Shown: positions 54,796-63,524, counted from the stretch's first letter. The stretch: 64,000 nucleotides of DNA from Candidatus Hydrogenedentota bacterium (GCA_019637335.1 JAHBVV010000029.1:31922-95921), one strand, 5' to 3'. The notes: generated by a model from the sequence alone, not told the origin. Translations and numbers: made by a program.

Positions 54796-55721
54796 TCCAG
54801 TTCCTCCTGAATGACGTAGTAGGGCCGGGCCTGCACCTCGATATAAATACGGCTGATGTACTCGCACATGAGACCCGTGGCCACGAGCTGGCATCCGGAG
54901 AGGAAGAAGAACACGGCGACCACCGTGCCCATCTGGTTGATATCGCCCTGCGTGACCCGCACATACGCAACCCAGAGGCTCATGAGGAACCCAATACCGG
55001 CGAGGAACCAGCCGAAAAGCCCGATGGCCTGAAGCGGCGCGGCGGTGACACTCGTGATCAGGTCGAAGGCCGTCCGGATGAGTTTAATTGGCCCGTATTT
55101 ACTCTGGCCGTGCGGGCGGCCGGCATGGGAAACGTCGATCTCAGTCACGCGCCCGCCCAGCATCGCCGCATCCGCCGGAAGATAGCGGCAGCGATGCGTC
55201 AGGGTCAGCATGCGGTCCACGAGTTCGCGGCGAAAGGCCTTGATGGCGCAGCCGTGGTCGCTCAGGGGCACCCGGGTCACGGCGCTGATGTAGCGGTTCA
55301 GCCAGCGCGACGGAGCCGTCCGAAAGAAGCTGTCCTGGCGGGTGGCGCGCCGCCCGCTGACCATGTCGTACCCTTGCTCCAGCTTCTCCACCAGGCGGGG
55401 GATATCCTCCGGCGGGTTTTGCAGGTCCGCGTCCAACATGACAACAAAGCGCCCGCGCGCCCGCGAAAATCCCGCGTAGAGCGCGGGGCTCTGGCCGAAA
55501 TTGCGCACCAGAACCACCACCCGGATCCGCGGATCCCGGGCCCGGTGCGCCCGCAACAGCTCCCGGCTGCCATCCGTACTCCCATCGTCCACAGCGACAA
55601 CTTCCCAAGCCATCCCCGTCGCGTCCAGGGTGGTGGTAAGGCGCTCAAAGAGCGAATCCAGGGCCGCCTGCTCATTGTAGATGGGCAGGACGACAGACAA
55701 CGTGGGGGAGTCGCTGGACAT
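54792..55721 (-). CDS. Membrane-anchored family 2 glycosyltransferase (DPM1/GtrB-like)
   Basis: A 309-residue polyprenyl-phosphate-type glycosyltransferase. GT-A motifs: VVLPIYNEQ (10-18), DDGSTDG (45-51), and DAD (97-99) for metal and sugar nucleotide binding. Two C-terminal membrane helices lie at about 235-255 and 268-290. It probably loads a sugar onto undecaprenyl phosphate. It heads the two-gene operon with the ATP-grasp enzyme. Its promoter region abuts a direct-repeat and hairpin stretch at 55791-55838. Confidence 0.87.
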   Translation of the reverse strand: MSSDSPTLSVVLPIYNEQAALDSLFERLTTTLDATGMAWEVVAVDDGSTDGSRELLRAHRARDPRIRVVVLVRNFGQSPALYAGFSRARGRFVVMLDADLQNPPEDIPRLVEKLEQGYDMVSGRRATRQDSFFRTAPSRWLNRYISAVTRVPLSDHGCAIKAFRRELVDRMLTLTHRCRYLPADAAMLGGRVTEIDVSHAGRPHGQSKYGPIKLIRTAFDLITSVTAAPLQAIGLFGWFLAGIGFLMSLWVAYVRVTQGDINQMGTVVAVFFFLSGCQLVATGLMCEYISRIYIEVQARPYYVIQEELE

Positions 55722-55790
55722 GGAAGTTCCTGTGTTCCGTGGGGGTCGATCAGATCACAGGATAGTATAGAGACGAGAAGGGAAACAAAC

Positions 55791-55838
55791 GTTGACAGTT
55801 GACAGTTGACAGTTGGCAAGTCCAGCCACTGTCAACTG
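55791..55838 (+). repeat. GTTGACA direct repeats with hairpin
   Basis: GTTGACA occurs three times in a row at 7-8 bp intervals (55791-55812). The last copy, CAGTTGACAGT (55803-55813), pairs with ACTGTCAACTG (55828-55838) for an 11-bp stem; GGC/GCC extends the stem inside. It sits immediately before the 9-bp minisatellite. The repeated TTGACA is -35-like on the plus strand, but no -10 or gene follows. Confidence 0.65.
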
Positions 55839-55840
55839 CC

Positions 55841-56020
55841 GTCCACTCCGTCCACTCTGTCCACTCTGTCCACTCTGTCCACTCTGTCCACTCTGTCCAC
55901 TCTGTCCACTCTGTCCACTCCGTCCACTCCGTCCACTCCGTCCACTCCGTCCACTCCGTCCACTCCGTCCACTCCGTCCACTCCGTCCACTCTGTCCACT
56001 CTGTCCACTCTGTCCACTCC
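55841..56020 (+). repeat. 9-bp minisatellite, 20 perfect-length units
   Basis: Exactly 20 tandem copies of GTCCACTCY, 180 bp, no indels. The ninth base varies in blocks: one C-type unit, seven T-type, eight C-type, three T-type, one C-type. Because 9 is a multiple of 3, every frame stays open (His-Ser-Val on one strand, Val-Asp-Arg/Gly on the other), which creates false coding frames. No start codon with a ribosome-binding site makes these credible. It fills most of the gap 55722-56037. Confidence 0.92.
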
Positions 56021-56022
56021 AG

Positions 56023-56047
56023 CCTCCAGCCTAAAGCCTAAAGCCTC
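56023..56047 (+). repeat. GCCTAAA-type heptamer run overlapping the DUF423 stop
   Basis: Units GCCTCCA, GCCTAAA, GCCTAAA, GCCTCCT. The DUF423 stop codon (56038-56040, minus strand TAG) and its last two codons lie inside the run, so the repeat extends into coding sequence. Confidence 0.6.
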
Positions 56048-56418
56048 CTTGACGCCTGGAGGGCGCAGGCCCAGCCGATCAGGAAGGCCACGCCGCCAAT
56101 GGGGGTGATGGCCCCAAGCCATCGCTGGCCGGTGACGGCGAGGAGGTAGAGGCTTCCGGAAAACACGAGGATACCGGCTATCCAGTTCCAGGCGGCGCGG
56201 GGAAACCAGGGACTATCCCAGAGATTCGCGGGCGCGAGGCTGCACGCGAGCAGCGCAAGGCCGTGATAAAACTGGTAGCGCACACCAACCTCGAAGATTA
56301 CCAGCAGGTCGGGTTCCAGGCGCGCCTTCAGGCCGTGGGACGCGAACGCGCCCAGGGCCACGGCGGTCCCACAGGCGATGCACGCCGCCTGGAAGTGAAA
56401 ACGGGCGTTGGGGGCCAT
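56038..56418 (-). CDS. DUF423 family membrane protein (YgdD-like)
   Basis: A 126-residue protein with four predicted membrane helices (about 8-27, 45-62, 73-92, 98-120). DUF423 marks are visible: GTAVALGAFASHGLKARLEPD, then VRYQFYHGLALL and AGILVFSGSLYLLAVTGQRWLGAITPIGG. The family is widely conserved but has no proven role. GGAG lies eight bases before the ATG at 56418. Its 3' end runs into heptamer repeats. Confidence 0.9.
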   Translation of the reverse strand: MAPNARFHFQAACIACGTAVALGAFASHGLKARLEPDLLVIFEVGVRYQFYHGLALLACSLAPANLWDSPWFPRAAWNWIAGILVFSGSLYLLAVTGQRWLGAITPIGGVAFLIGWACALQASRRL

Positions 56419-56482
56419 ACCGGGTCTCCGTTACTGCGGGTGCGCGATCAAAACCGTCGCGAATGGGGGCTCTCTGGACGGG

Positions 56483-56513
56483 AAAACGCGGCCGTGGGAC
56501 CCCACGGCCGCGT
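56483..56513 (-). terminator. Intrinsic terminator after the bacilliredoxin gene
   Basis: ACGCGGCCGTGG (56486-56497) pairs with CCACGGCCGCGT (56502-56513) over a four-base loop, and on the minus strand the hairpin is followed by TTTT (ending at 56483). It begins 43 nt after the bacilliredoxin stop. Confidence 0.75.
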
Positions 56514-56555
56514 GAATACAGTGGGAATGGCCCGCGATCCGCGGGCGGGTGGGAA

Positions 56556-57071
56556 TCAGTTGCCCTGGTAGGGGCTGATGGTGGAGCCGCAGGTGTCCAC
56601 ATGCGGATTCGTATTGTAGACATCCGGCGAAACCGACGGCCCCTTGCGGCTGCATACCTGCTTGAAGGCCTCGGTGAGGTTGTTGGCGATATCAATCGCC
56701 GTCATGCGCTCGATGTGGCGTCGCTCCAGCACATGCACCGGCGCGCCATCCTTGAAAAGCGCAATACACGGGGACGAGGGCGCTATTCCGTCCATATAGC
56801 CGCGCGCGCGCGCAACCGCGTCCTGATCCATCCCGGCGAACACCGTGACGAGTTCATCGGGGATAACGTCGCCCTGAAGCGCCAGGGTCACGCCCGGGCG
56901 TGCGCCGCCAGCGGCACAGCCGCACACGGAATTCACGACACAGAGCATCGTGCCACTTTCCCGGGTGAAAACTTCGTCAACAGCTTCGGGGGTGGTCAGC
57001 GGGCGCACGCCCACATTGGCCAGTTCTTCCCACATGGGGCGGACCTGATCGGGATCATACAGGGGTGGCAT
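56556..57071 (-). CDS. brxA: Bacilliredoxin (BrxA/YphP family)
   Basis: Thiol-disulfide protein that removes bacillithiol (or related thiols) from modified protein cysteines. The 171-residue protein has the family's CGC active site at 50-52 in VVNSVCGCAAGG, preceded by MPPLYDPDQVRPMWEELANVGV, and MDGIAPSSPCIALFKDGAPVHVLERRHIE. A C-terminal extension beyond the usual 145 residues (SVSPDVYNTNPHVDTCGSTISPYQ) contains one more Cys. AAGGAG precedes the ATG. Presence suggests a bacillithiol-type low-molecular-weight thiol, not shown here. Confidence 0.88.
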   Translation of the reverse strand: MPPLYDPDQVRPMWEELANVGVRPLTTPEAVDEVFTRESGTMLCVVNSVCGCAAGGARPGVTLALQGDVIPDELVTVFAGMDQDAVARARGYMDGIAPSSPCIALFKDGAPVHVLERRHIERMTAIDIANNLTEAFKQVCSRKGPSVSPDVYNTNPHVDTCGSTISPYQGN

Positions 57072-57274
57072 CGTCTGAACTCCTTATGTCGAACCACGAA
57101 TGGGTGAGGCAACGTACCGGCTCGCTGCTGGGTGGCTATCTTATCAGAAGAACGCGCATCACTTCACGGGTCGGGGGATTACTTTTCCCACCGCAAGCCT
57201 GTTAGACTAACACCGGCCAAGGCCGATTCTATTCCTTCAAGCCTCAATGCGAACTGGAGGGCGTTCGACCGCCC

Positions 57275-59686
57275 ATGCTTAGACCAACCATCGCCATCGC
57301 CGAATCGCGGCCTGGAGCGCGGGCCAGCCTGAGTGGCGCCGTCCGAAGACAGTTCACCGATGTCCGCCTGGACGCCATTCCGGATCTGCCCGCCCTCGAG
57401 GCGCGATTGCGCAAGGTCCCGCCGGATTGCCTCATCGTTGACGCGGGCGGTGAAATCGGAAAGCTCGGGCCACCCATCGGCCGCAAACTCCGGAAAACAG
57501 CCCCCGACTGCCCCGCATTGTGGGTCTTTCCGCGCGGAACGGACCTGCGGCCCTGGATGCCCGTGCTCCGGGCGGGTCCCGGCGATTTTCTGGTTCGCCC
57601 GTTTTCCGCCGATCAGCTGGCCGCGCGCATTCGTTTCTGCCTGGCCTCCGGCGGCCACGCCGAGCTACAGCGCGCGAACCGCGTGCTCGCCGGGCTCGTC
57701 GAAGCGCGCAGCCACGATCTCTACGAGAGCGACGAGCGCTTCCGGCTGCTGTTCAACTCGTGCAGCGACGGCATCTTCACCGTTGTGCTGCCCGAGGCGG
57801 CCGACGAAGAGCGCATCGTCGAGGTCAACCTGCAAATGTGCCACGCCCTGAGCTACCCGCGCGAAGAGTTCCTCGCGATGCTCCCGAAGGATCTGCTGGA
57901 GCCGGCGCAGGTAAACTATGTGATGGCGCGCTTGCGCAACCTGGGCACGCAGAAGCTACTCTACCTCGAGACCATTCTGGTCACGCGGGACGGCAAGAAG
58001 CTACCGGTGGCGATGACGGCCCGGCACTTCTCGTTCAAGCGGCAGCCCTACATTCTGTTCGTGGTGCGGTTCCGCGCCCGCCCGCGCCATGGCGACAACG
58101 CCCCGGGCGGCCTCGACCACGGCTACGGCGCCTTCGCGGCGCAAACGGGCCAGATCATGTACGAGTACAATCTCCGCGCGCAGACCATCCGGCTGACCGG
58201 CGCCACCCGGCAGATCACCGGCCATTCGCGCGAGGAGCTCGAATCCCTCGACCGGGAGACCCGCCAGGCCCTGATTCACGAAGATGACCGCCGGGAGGTG
58301 TTGCGACGTCTGAATGAAGCGGTTCGGGAGCTGGGCGAATACCAGCTTCAATACCGTGTCCGGCATTCGGAGAATGCGTACCGGCATGTGGAGGATCACG
58401 GCATCGTCCTGCCCGACGAGACCGGCGCGCCGTATCGCATGCTCGGCTGCATGCGCGACATCACCGACCGGGTTCGCGCGGAGCAGGAAGAGCGCCTGAT
58501 CGAGCAGGAGATCCAGCATTCCAAGCGCCTGGAGAGCCTCGGCGTCCTCGCGGGCGGCATCGCGCATGACTTCAACAATATTCTCGCCGCAATTATCGGA
58601 CTCACGGACATGTCAATCCGCGAACTGGATGGTCCGCCGGATGTGCTGGAAGACCTGGAGGAGTCGCTCCGGGCCGCCCACCGGGCGAAGGATTTGGTCA
58701 AGCAGATTCTGGCCTTCAGCCGCCAGACCGGAGAAGAACGCTCGCCGGTCCACCTGCACGTCGTAGTGCGAGAGGCCCTGGGCCTGCTCCGGGCATCCAT
58801 CCCGCCGGCAATCCACATCATCGACAGCATCGATGTCCACTCCGGCATGGTTCTGGCCAACCCGACGCAGATGCACCAGGTCGTGATGAATTATTGCACG
58901 AACGGCATCCAGGCCATGTCCGAAAAGGGGGGCACGCTGGAGGTGCGCCTGGAGGATGTCGAAGTCACGCGCCGTTTCGCGGCCACCCACCCGAAGCTCC
59001 ACCCCGGACCCTACGTCAAGCTGACCGTGGCCGACAAGGGGCACGGCATCGATCCCGGCAATATCAAACGCATATTCGATCCCTTCTACACCACCAAAGG
59101 CCCCGGCGAGGGTACGGGCATGGGGCTCGCCATGGTCTATGGCATCGTGGCGGATCACGGCGGCGCGGTCCTCGTGGAAAGCGTGGTCGGGCAGGGAACC
59201 GAGTTTCAGACCTATTTGCCGCGCACGCCCGCCGAGGAGCACCCGCTGCCGGGCGCGCGGGCCGTGGAGGCGCCCGGCCGGGAATCCCTGCTGGTCGTTG
59301 ACGACGAGCACGCGGTCCGCCGGTTCTGCCAGCGATGCCTGACCCCGCTCGGATACAAGGTGCAAACCCGGAGCAACCCGCGCAACGCGCTCGCGGATTT
59401 CAAACGTGATCCGCGCGCTTTCGACCTCGTCATCGCCGACCAGCACATGCCCGAAATGTCGGGAGACGCCCTCGCGCGCCGCATGCGCAAGTTGCGGCCC
59501 GATATCCCCATCATCCTCTTCACGGGGTTCAGCAATGAAGTGAGCGAAGGCATCGCGCGGGACGCGGGGATCGCGGAAATCGTCTCCAAGCCCGTGGTCT
59601 CCGCGCAGCTCACGGGCGCCGTCCGCCGCGTGCTTGACGCAGCATACGGCCCGCGGCCGGCCCAGCACGAGGAGGCGGCGAAATGA
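57275..59686 (+). CDS. PAS-containing hybrid histidine kinase with C-terminal receiver
   Basis: An 803-residue soluble kinase. Residues 1-125 look like a degenerate receiver (LPPDCLIVDAGGE-like strand, PWMPVLRAGPGDFLVRPF). Two PAS domains follow (about 150-270 and 285-410, the second with REDIT-type ending LGCMRDITDRV), then HisKA with GVLAGGIAHDFNNILAAIIG and His431, HATPase with GTGMGLAMVYGIVADHGG, and a receiver with Asp722 (IADQHMPEMSG). No membrane segment is evident. It overlaps the next gene by 4 nt. Its partner and signal are unknown. Confidence 0.9.
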   Translation: MLRPTIAIAESRPGARASLSGAVRRQFTDVRLDAIPDLPALEARLRKVPPDCLIVDAGGEIGKLGPPIGRKLRKTAPDCPALWVFPRGTDLRPWMPVLRAGPGDFLVRPFSADQLAARIRFCLASGGHAELQRANRVLAGLVEARSHDLYESDERFRLLFNSCSDGIFTVVLPEAADEERIVEVNLQMCHALSYPREEFLAMLPKDLLEPAQVNYVMARLRNLGTQKLLYLETILVTRDGKKLPVAMTARHFSFKRQPYILFVVRFRARPRHGDNAPGGLDHGYGAFAAQTGQIMYEYNLRAQTIRLTGATRQITGHSREELESLDRETRQALIHEDDRREVLRRLNEAVRELGEYQLQYRVRHSENAYRHVEDHGIVLPDETGAPYRMLGCMRDITDRVRAEQEERLIEQEIQHSKRLESLGVLAGGIAHDFNNILAAIIGLTDMSIRELDGPPDVLEDLEESLRAAHRAKDLVKQILAFSRQTGEERSPVHLHVVVREALGLLRASIPPAIHIIDSIDVHSGMVLANPTQMHQVVMNYCTNGIQAMSEKGGTLEVRLEDVEVTRRFAATHPKLHPGPYVKLTVADKGHGIDPGNIKRIFDPFYTTKGPGEGTGMGLAMVYGIVADHGGAVLVESVVGQGTEFQTYLPRTPAEEHPLPGARAVEAPGRESLLVVDDEHAVRRFCQRCLTPLGYKVQTRSNPRNALADFKRDPRAFDLVIADQHMPEMSGDALARRMRKLRPDIPIILFTGFSNEVSEGIARDAGIAEIVSKPVVSAQLTGAVRRVLDAAYGPRPAQHEEAAK

Positions 59687-60333
59687 GGTTGGCCGGTCCC
59701 CTGTATGCCGTCATGGCGTCGCTGGCAGTTACCGCCCTCTCGTGCCAGCCCGCCCCGCGGACCCCGCCCGTTGCGCCCGTGGAAACAGCCGCGCCGCCCG
59801 TCGCCGGCCCGGATCCGCCTGCCGCGCCGGAAGGAGAAACATCCATCCAGGTGGAAGTCCAGGGCGCGGTTGTGGACCCGGATTCCTATTCGTTTCCGCG
59901 CGGCGCCCGCCTTCAGGACGCGCTGGACGCCGCCGGCGGGCCGTCGCCCCACGCGGAGCTGCGCGATCTCAATATCGCCGCCCGATTGATTGACGGGAGC
60001 GTATTGACGGTGCCATACCAGGCGCGGGGAGAAAGCCCGACGCCGGGCGCGGCCGACCTGAACGTGCCGGCCTACACGCGATCGCGCGGCCAGTATGGCG
60101 CGGCAATCGCCGGTGACGCCGGGGAAGGCGCGGCCTCCGCCGCGCGTATCAACCTGAACCGCGCCACCCAGTCGGAACTCGAAACGCTTCCGGGCGTCGG
60201 CCCGAAGACCGCCGAGAAAATCCTGCGCTTCCGCGCGCTCCAGCCCTTTTCGAGCGTGGACGACCTGCGCTATGTCCAGGGTATCGGAGACAAGCGGCTG
60301 GAAACGCTCCGTCCCCTGGTCACCGTGGATTAA
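59683..60333 (+). CDS. Lipoprotein with SLBB and helix-hairpin-helix domains (ComEA-like)
   Basis: A 216-residue probable lipoprotein: lipobox VTALSC with Cys21, then a Pro-rich linker, an SLBB domain (about 52-110, VEVQGAVVDPDSYSFPRGARLQDALDAAGG) and a helix-hairpin-helix pair at the C terminus (INLNRATQSELETLPGVGPKTAEKIL, then LRYVQGIGDKRLE). This is the ComEA plan, DNA-binding receptor in natural transformation, with an extra SLBB domain as in Gram-positive ComEA. ATGA overlap with the kinase suggests co-expression. No other com genes are in the window. Confidence 0.87.
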   Translation: MRLAGPLYAVMASLAVTALSCQPAPRTPPVAPVETAAPPVAGPDPPAAPEGETSIQVEVQGAVVDPDSYSFPRGARLQDALDAAGGPSPHAELRDLNIAARLIDGSVLTVPYQARGESPTPGAADLNVPAYTRSRGQYGAAIAGDAGEGAASAARINLNRATQSELETLPGVGPKTAEKILRFRALQPFSSVDDLRYVQGIGDKRLETLRPLVTVD

Positions 60334-60381
60334 CGCCCGCGCACCCCTTCGGCGGGCGGCAGGGCCACCCCGCAAACAAAG

Positions 60382-60415
60382 CGCGCCCCCGCCAGCACAA
60401 CCCGGCGGGGGCGCG
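60382..60415 (-). terminator. Hairpin terminator between convergent genes
   Basis: CGCGCCCCCGCC (60382-60393) pairs with GGCGGGGGCGCG (60404-60415) over a ten-base loop. On the minus strand it is followed by CTTTGTTTG, a weak T-rich tract; on the plus strand by ATATCC. It therefore favours the minus-strand gene ending at 60440 but may act in both directions. Confidence 0.6.
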
Positions 60416-60439
60416 ATATCCTGCCAATTCAAAACGCCG

Positions 60440-61078
60440 TCAGCGGCCGAGTTTCATAAGGTTCCCGCGTCCGCTGCCGGTCTTGTCGGTACCGTAATCC
60501 GCGCGGTCTCCGATGTAGCCGCGCTGGGCGCGCTTGACGCGGCTCTCGCCCGGATCCTTCGCCGCGCGGGAGGCTGCCGCCTTGGACCGCTCGTCGCGTA
60601 TCTCACGGGCTTCCGCCTTGCGCAGGCCGACCTTGCGATCACCCTCGTAGGGGTAGTAATCCACAAACTTCTGGGCGGGGAAAAAGTACCAGCTGAATAC
60701 GAAATCCGAACTGTTCCGCGTAAAAAAATCATCCTCGATGTGGCTGTTCAACGCCCCGAGAGACTTGTAGCTCTCGCGCGTGGGCGCGGGGGCAAAGACG
60801 CCGCCACGGTAGAGGCTCTCGCCCAGTTCCACGGTTCCGCGCCGCAAGCCGCGGAGCCCCTGCACGCTGCCAGCATAGGGAACGTGCATGTTACCTTCAA
60901 CAAACTGGTCGCCGGTGTGGTACACGAGGGACTTCACCCCGCGATAGAGCCACTTATACGGGCGGAGGGCCGGTTCCTCATTGTTTCCGAACTGGCCCTG
61001 ATAGGCCGGCTCCACCGCAAACCCGGCGGGGGCGCCCAGCACGGCGGCCACTAGCGCAATAGCAACGAGAAGTCTCAT
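60440..61078 (-). CDS. Exported hypothetical protein
   Basis: A 212-residue protein starting at ATG 61078 (GGAAGGA-type site). The signal peptide MRLLVAIALVAAVLGAPAGFA-VEP is clear. The middle has short glycine-punctuated segments (KWLYRGVKSLVYHTGDQFVEG, VQGLRGLRRGTVELGESLYRGG) reminiscent of the small TIGR04073-type exosortase-associated proteins, but the resemblance is slight. The C terminus is highly basic and charged (EAREIRDERSKAAASRAAKDPGESRVKRAQRG). I do not assign a function. An inverted repeat CATGGGG/CCCCATG (61123-61129, 61138-61144) lies in its upstream region. Confidence 0.68.
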   Translation of the reverse strand: MRLLVAIALVAAVLGAPAGFAVEPAYQGQFGNNEEPALRPYKWLYRGVKSLVYHTGDQFVEGNMHVPYAGSVQGLRGLRRGTVELGESLYRGGVFAPAPTRESYKSLGALNSHIEDDFFTRNSSDFVFSWYFFPAQKFVDYYPYEGDRKVGLRKAEAREIRDERSKAAASRAAKDPGESRVKRAQRGYIGDRADYGTDKTGSGRGNLMKLGR

Positions 61079-61204
61079 GGTTTTCCTTCCTTGATGGTCA
61101 TCCCCAATGTCCATTTGTACACCATGGGGCTATGGTACCCCATGCGGGCGTCAAAAGCAATCGTTTTTCACAGAATCTGTTAACTGAATAGCCGGGCATC
61201 CCGT

Positions 61205-62671
61205 TCAGTTGTTTCCGGTGAATCCCACGAAGTTCTTGCGGCCATTTCCCGTGAAGTAATCGAAAAAGCTGACCAGCCCGTGAAACTTCGCCTTGACGTC
61301 CGGCCACGAGTTGATATTCCGCAGCATCCGCCACATCTGAGAGGGCCGCAGGTAGAACTCGCGGAGGCCCTGATCCACCAACTCGTCGATCTGCTCCCGG
61401 GGCAGGGTGGCCAGGTTGATCGTGGGGGCCTGCTCGTAGTCGTCGGTCACCCAGTCGCGCCAGTCCCGGGGGATGAGCGCCCCTTCCTGGCGCGCCCACT
61501 CGTAGTAGCTGGTGCCCGGGTACGCAACCACGCCGGTGAATTGCGCGGTGTCGATCTTGAGCTCCTTGGACATCTGTATGGTCTTCAGGGCTGTCTCGCG
61601 GGTCTCTTCGGGACCGCCGATCATGAAACAGCCGTGGATGCGCAGCTTCGCCTTGGCCGCATTCTCCGCGAACGTGTACATCTGGTCGACCGTGGTGCCT
61701 TTTTTTACATTGTTCAGGATCTTCTGGTCGCCGAACTCGAAACCCACGCAGAGCATGCGGCAGCCGGAACGCTTCATGAGGCGCAGGGTCTCCAGATCGT
61801 TCAGGTCGACCCGGGCGTTGGCGCTCCACGAGAGTTTCAGGTCGCGCCGGATGATCTCCTCACACAGGGCGATGAGGCGATCGCGCGCGATACGCATGGT
61901 CAGGGTGTCGTCTTCAAACATCACCTCCTTCAGGCCGGGAATGATGCGCTTGTTGTATTCCATTTCGTCCACCACCCGCTCCACACTGTGCGTGCGGTAG
62001 CGGTGGCCATTCATGACCTGGGGGATCTGGCAATAGGAGCAGCGGTAGCGGCAGCCGCGACCGGTGATCGCCGTCACGAAGGGAAAAAGCTTCGCCCCAT
62101 CCTTGTAGTCGTGCATGTCGAGGTGATGCCAGGCGGGGAAGGGGAGTTCGTCGAGATTCTCGATGTAGGGCATGTCCGGGTTTTCGCGATACGCCGCGCC
62201 ATCGAGCCAGGAGACTCCGCGGCACTCGGAAATAGACGCGCCGTTCGCCAGGTCCCGCAGGATGTAGTCGAATTCGTGGCGGGCGACCGCGTCCACGGCC
62301 CCATCCGCCGCGCGCAGGGTGGATTCGGGCTCGGCGGATACATGCGGCCCAACCAGAACGTGCATACCGCCAACGGCTTCCTTGCACAGGCGCGCGGACT
62401 CGATATCCGCGTAGATCGACGGGGTGGTGGCCTGATAAACCGTCATGTCCGGCCTGAACGTCTTCAGATGCTGCTCGATAACCTCCGGCGTCGGCATATT
62501 CTTCGCCTGGCTGTCGAGAAAGAGCACTTCGTGCCCCGCCTGCTCCAGCACCGCCGCGGCGGTCGCCAGGTAGTCCGGATGGCGCTGCACGCGACCGCGC
62601 GACCGCGCAAACCAGCGCGCGGACTTCGTGAAGTCTTTTCCAAACATGGGATTTAAGACGGCGACCCGCAT
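61205..62671 (-). CDS. B12-binding-type radical SAM protein
   Basis: A 488-residue enzyme starting at ATG 62671 (GGAG, nine-base spacing). The N-terminal half (about 1-140) is a cobalamin-binding-like Rossmann domain (VAVLNPMFGKDF, YLATAAAVLEQAGHEVLFLD, VGPHVSAEPE); the radical SAM domain has the 4Fe-4S motif CRYRCSYC with Cys207, Cys211 and Cys214, then VMFEDDTLTM and GFEFGDQKILNNVKKGTT. The class resembles BchE/HpnP-type methylases and anaerobic ring-forming enzymes; the lack of the B12 DxHxxG motif leaves cobalamin binding uncertain. No biosynthetic neighbours reveal the product. It is monocistronic. Confidence 0.85.
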   Translation of the reverse strand: MRVAVLNPMFGKDFTKSARWFARSRGRVQRHPDYLATAAAVLEQAGHEVLFLDSQAKNMPTPEVIEQHLKTFRPDMTVYQATTPSIYADIESARLCKEAVGGMHVLVGPHVSAEPESTLRAADGAVDAVARHEFDYILRDLANGASISECRGVSWLDGAAYRENPDMPYIENLDELPFPAWHHLDMHDYKDGAKLFPFVTAITGRGCRYRCSYCQIPQVMNGHRYRTHSVERVVDEMEYNKRIIPGLKEVMFEDDTLTMRIARDRLIALCEEIIRRDLKLSWSANARVDLNDLETLRLMKRSGCRMLCVGFEFGDQKILNNVKKGTTVDQMYTFAENAAKAKLRIHGCFMIGGPEETRETALKTIQMSKELKIDTAQFTGVVAYPGTSYYEWARQEGALIPRDWRDWVTDDYEQAPTINLATLPREQIDELVDQGLREFYLRPSQMWRMLRNINSWPDVKAKFHGLVSFFDYFTGNGRKNFVGFTGNN

Positions 62672-62835
62672 GCGTCTATGCTCCTTGCGCCCGTTACCGG
62701 AACTCACACCTGCCCGTTCAAAGCAACACGCGCCGGGCGGATAGTATTTCCACGGGGCGCGATTTCAGGCCCGGCGCCCACCGGGTCATCGCAGTATAGC
62801 AGAAGCCCCGCGAGAGCTTGCACCCCCGCAATCAG

Positions 62836-62985
62836 GGCAGTCGCATTTAGACCCAATCGCGGCAATTGGGCGTGAACTCGAGTTGACCTGGAGTCTTGAA
62901 TCAATGCAAGTGAGCGTGTTGGAGCGCCCTCTTTGACGTTTCAGGTGATTCATTATGGCGCTCGGCTCGGACAGGAAATGTAGTA
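62836..62985 (+). repeat. Diverged interspersed repeat, copy Y
   Basis: The partner of the repeat at 43121-43335; 62836-62928 aligns without gaps over 93 bases. It lacks the palindromic 64 bp present in the other copy. It opens a 1.3-kb gene-free stretch that reaches the window end. Bases 62986-63195 show nothing I can name. Confidence 0.66.
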
Positions 62986-63195
62986 GAACTTTAGCGGAAT
63001 GAAGTCGGCCTGATTCGCCTGCGGCACAAATCCGCGCTGCGGCGAAAGTGCCGACCAATGGGAACGCGGGTCGAAGATGCGCCGTGATGGACGGCCCGCC
63101 CGCTCCGCGCCGAAGGCGCGAATCTGATAAGCTGCGGGAGTCCGGGTACTATCGTCTTCCCGATCAAATGTGCCGATATTGGAAACACGCCAGGC

Positions 63196-63480
63196 GCCTC
63201 CGGTGGCAGCCGCCTGCACACCCCAACGACCGACATCATTCTCTATCCGTGTCATCAGCGCAATCCGTGGGCACGATTCCTTATCACCGCCGGCGGCTGC
63301 TCCCGATGCATTCGTGTGCATTGGTGTTCATTCGTGGTTAAGAATGCGCTCTCGATCATCCACCCGATCCATCTGCGTACCAGAAATCACCCTATGCGCT
63401 CTCTGCGTTCTCTGCGTTCAAAACGTTGTCTCCATTTCTCTTCGTGAGCTTTCTCTTCGTGCTCTTCGTACTACTTTCCG
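63196..63480 (+). repeat. Mosaic word-repeat element, copy 2 (left part missing)
   Basis: Starts inside the unit: 63207-63416 matches 63751-63970, with offsets of 544-554 bp, so copies 2 and 3 are tandem. It has the right arm (63245-63270) of ATCCGTG words, CATTCGTG words (63308-63338), a block shared with copy 3 (63350-63395) and CTCTGCG words. The left arm is absent. It ends in CTTCGTG words (63438-63470). Confidence 0.72.
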
Positions 63481-63524
63481 TCAACTTCTTGTTTTTTCTG
63501 CAGGTTCTTTCGTTCAAGATCCAT

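Noticed and set aside
55841..56020. CRISPR array
   Set aside because: Units are 9 bp with no spacers, and there are no cas genes; it is a minisatellite.
55799..56122. Open frames encoding His-Ser-Val or Val-Asp-Arg repeats
   Set aside because: They are produced by the 9-bp minisatellite, which is open in all frames; no ribosome-binding site or non-repeat sequence supports them.
61123..61144. Terminator for the radical SAM gene
   Set aside because: The CATGGGG/CCCCATG hairpin lacks a T tract and lies too far from the stop at 61205 in the upstream region of the next gene; it may be an operator, but evidence is slight.
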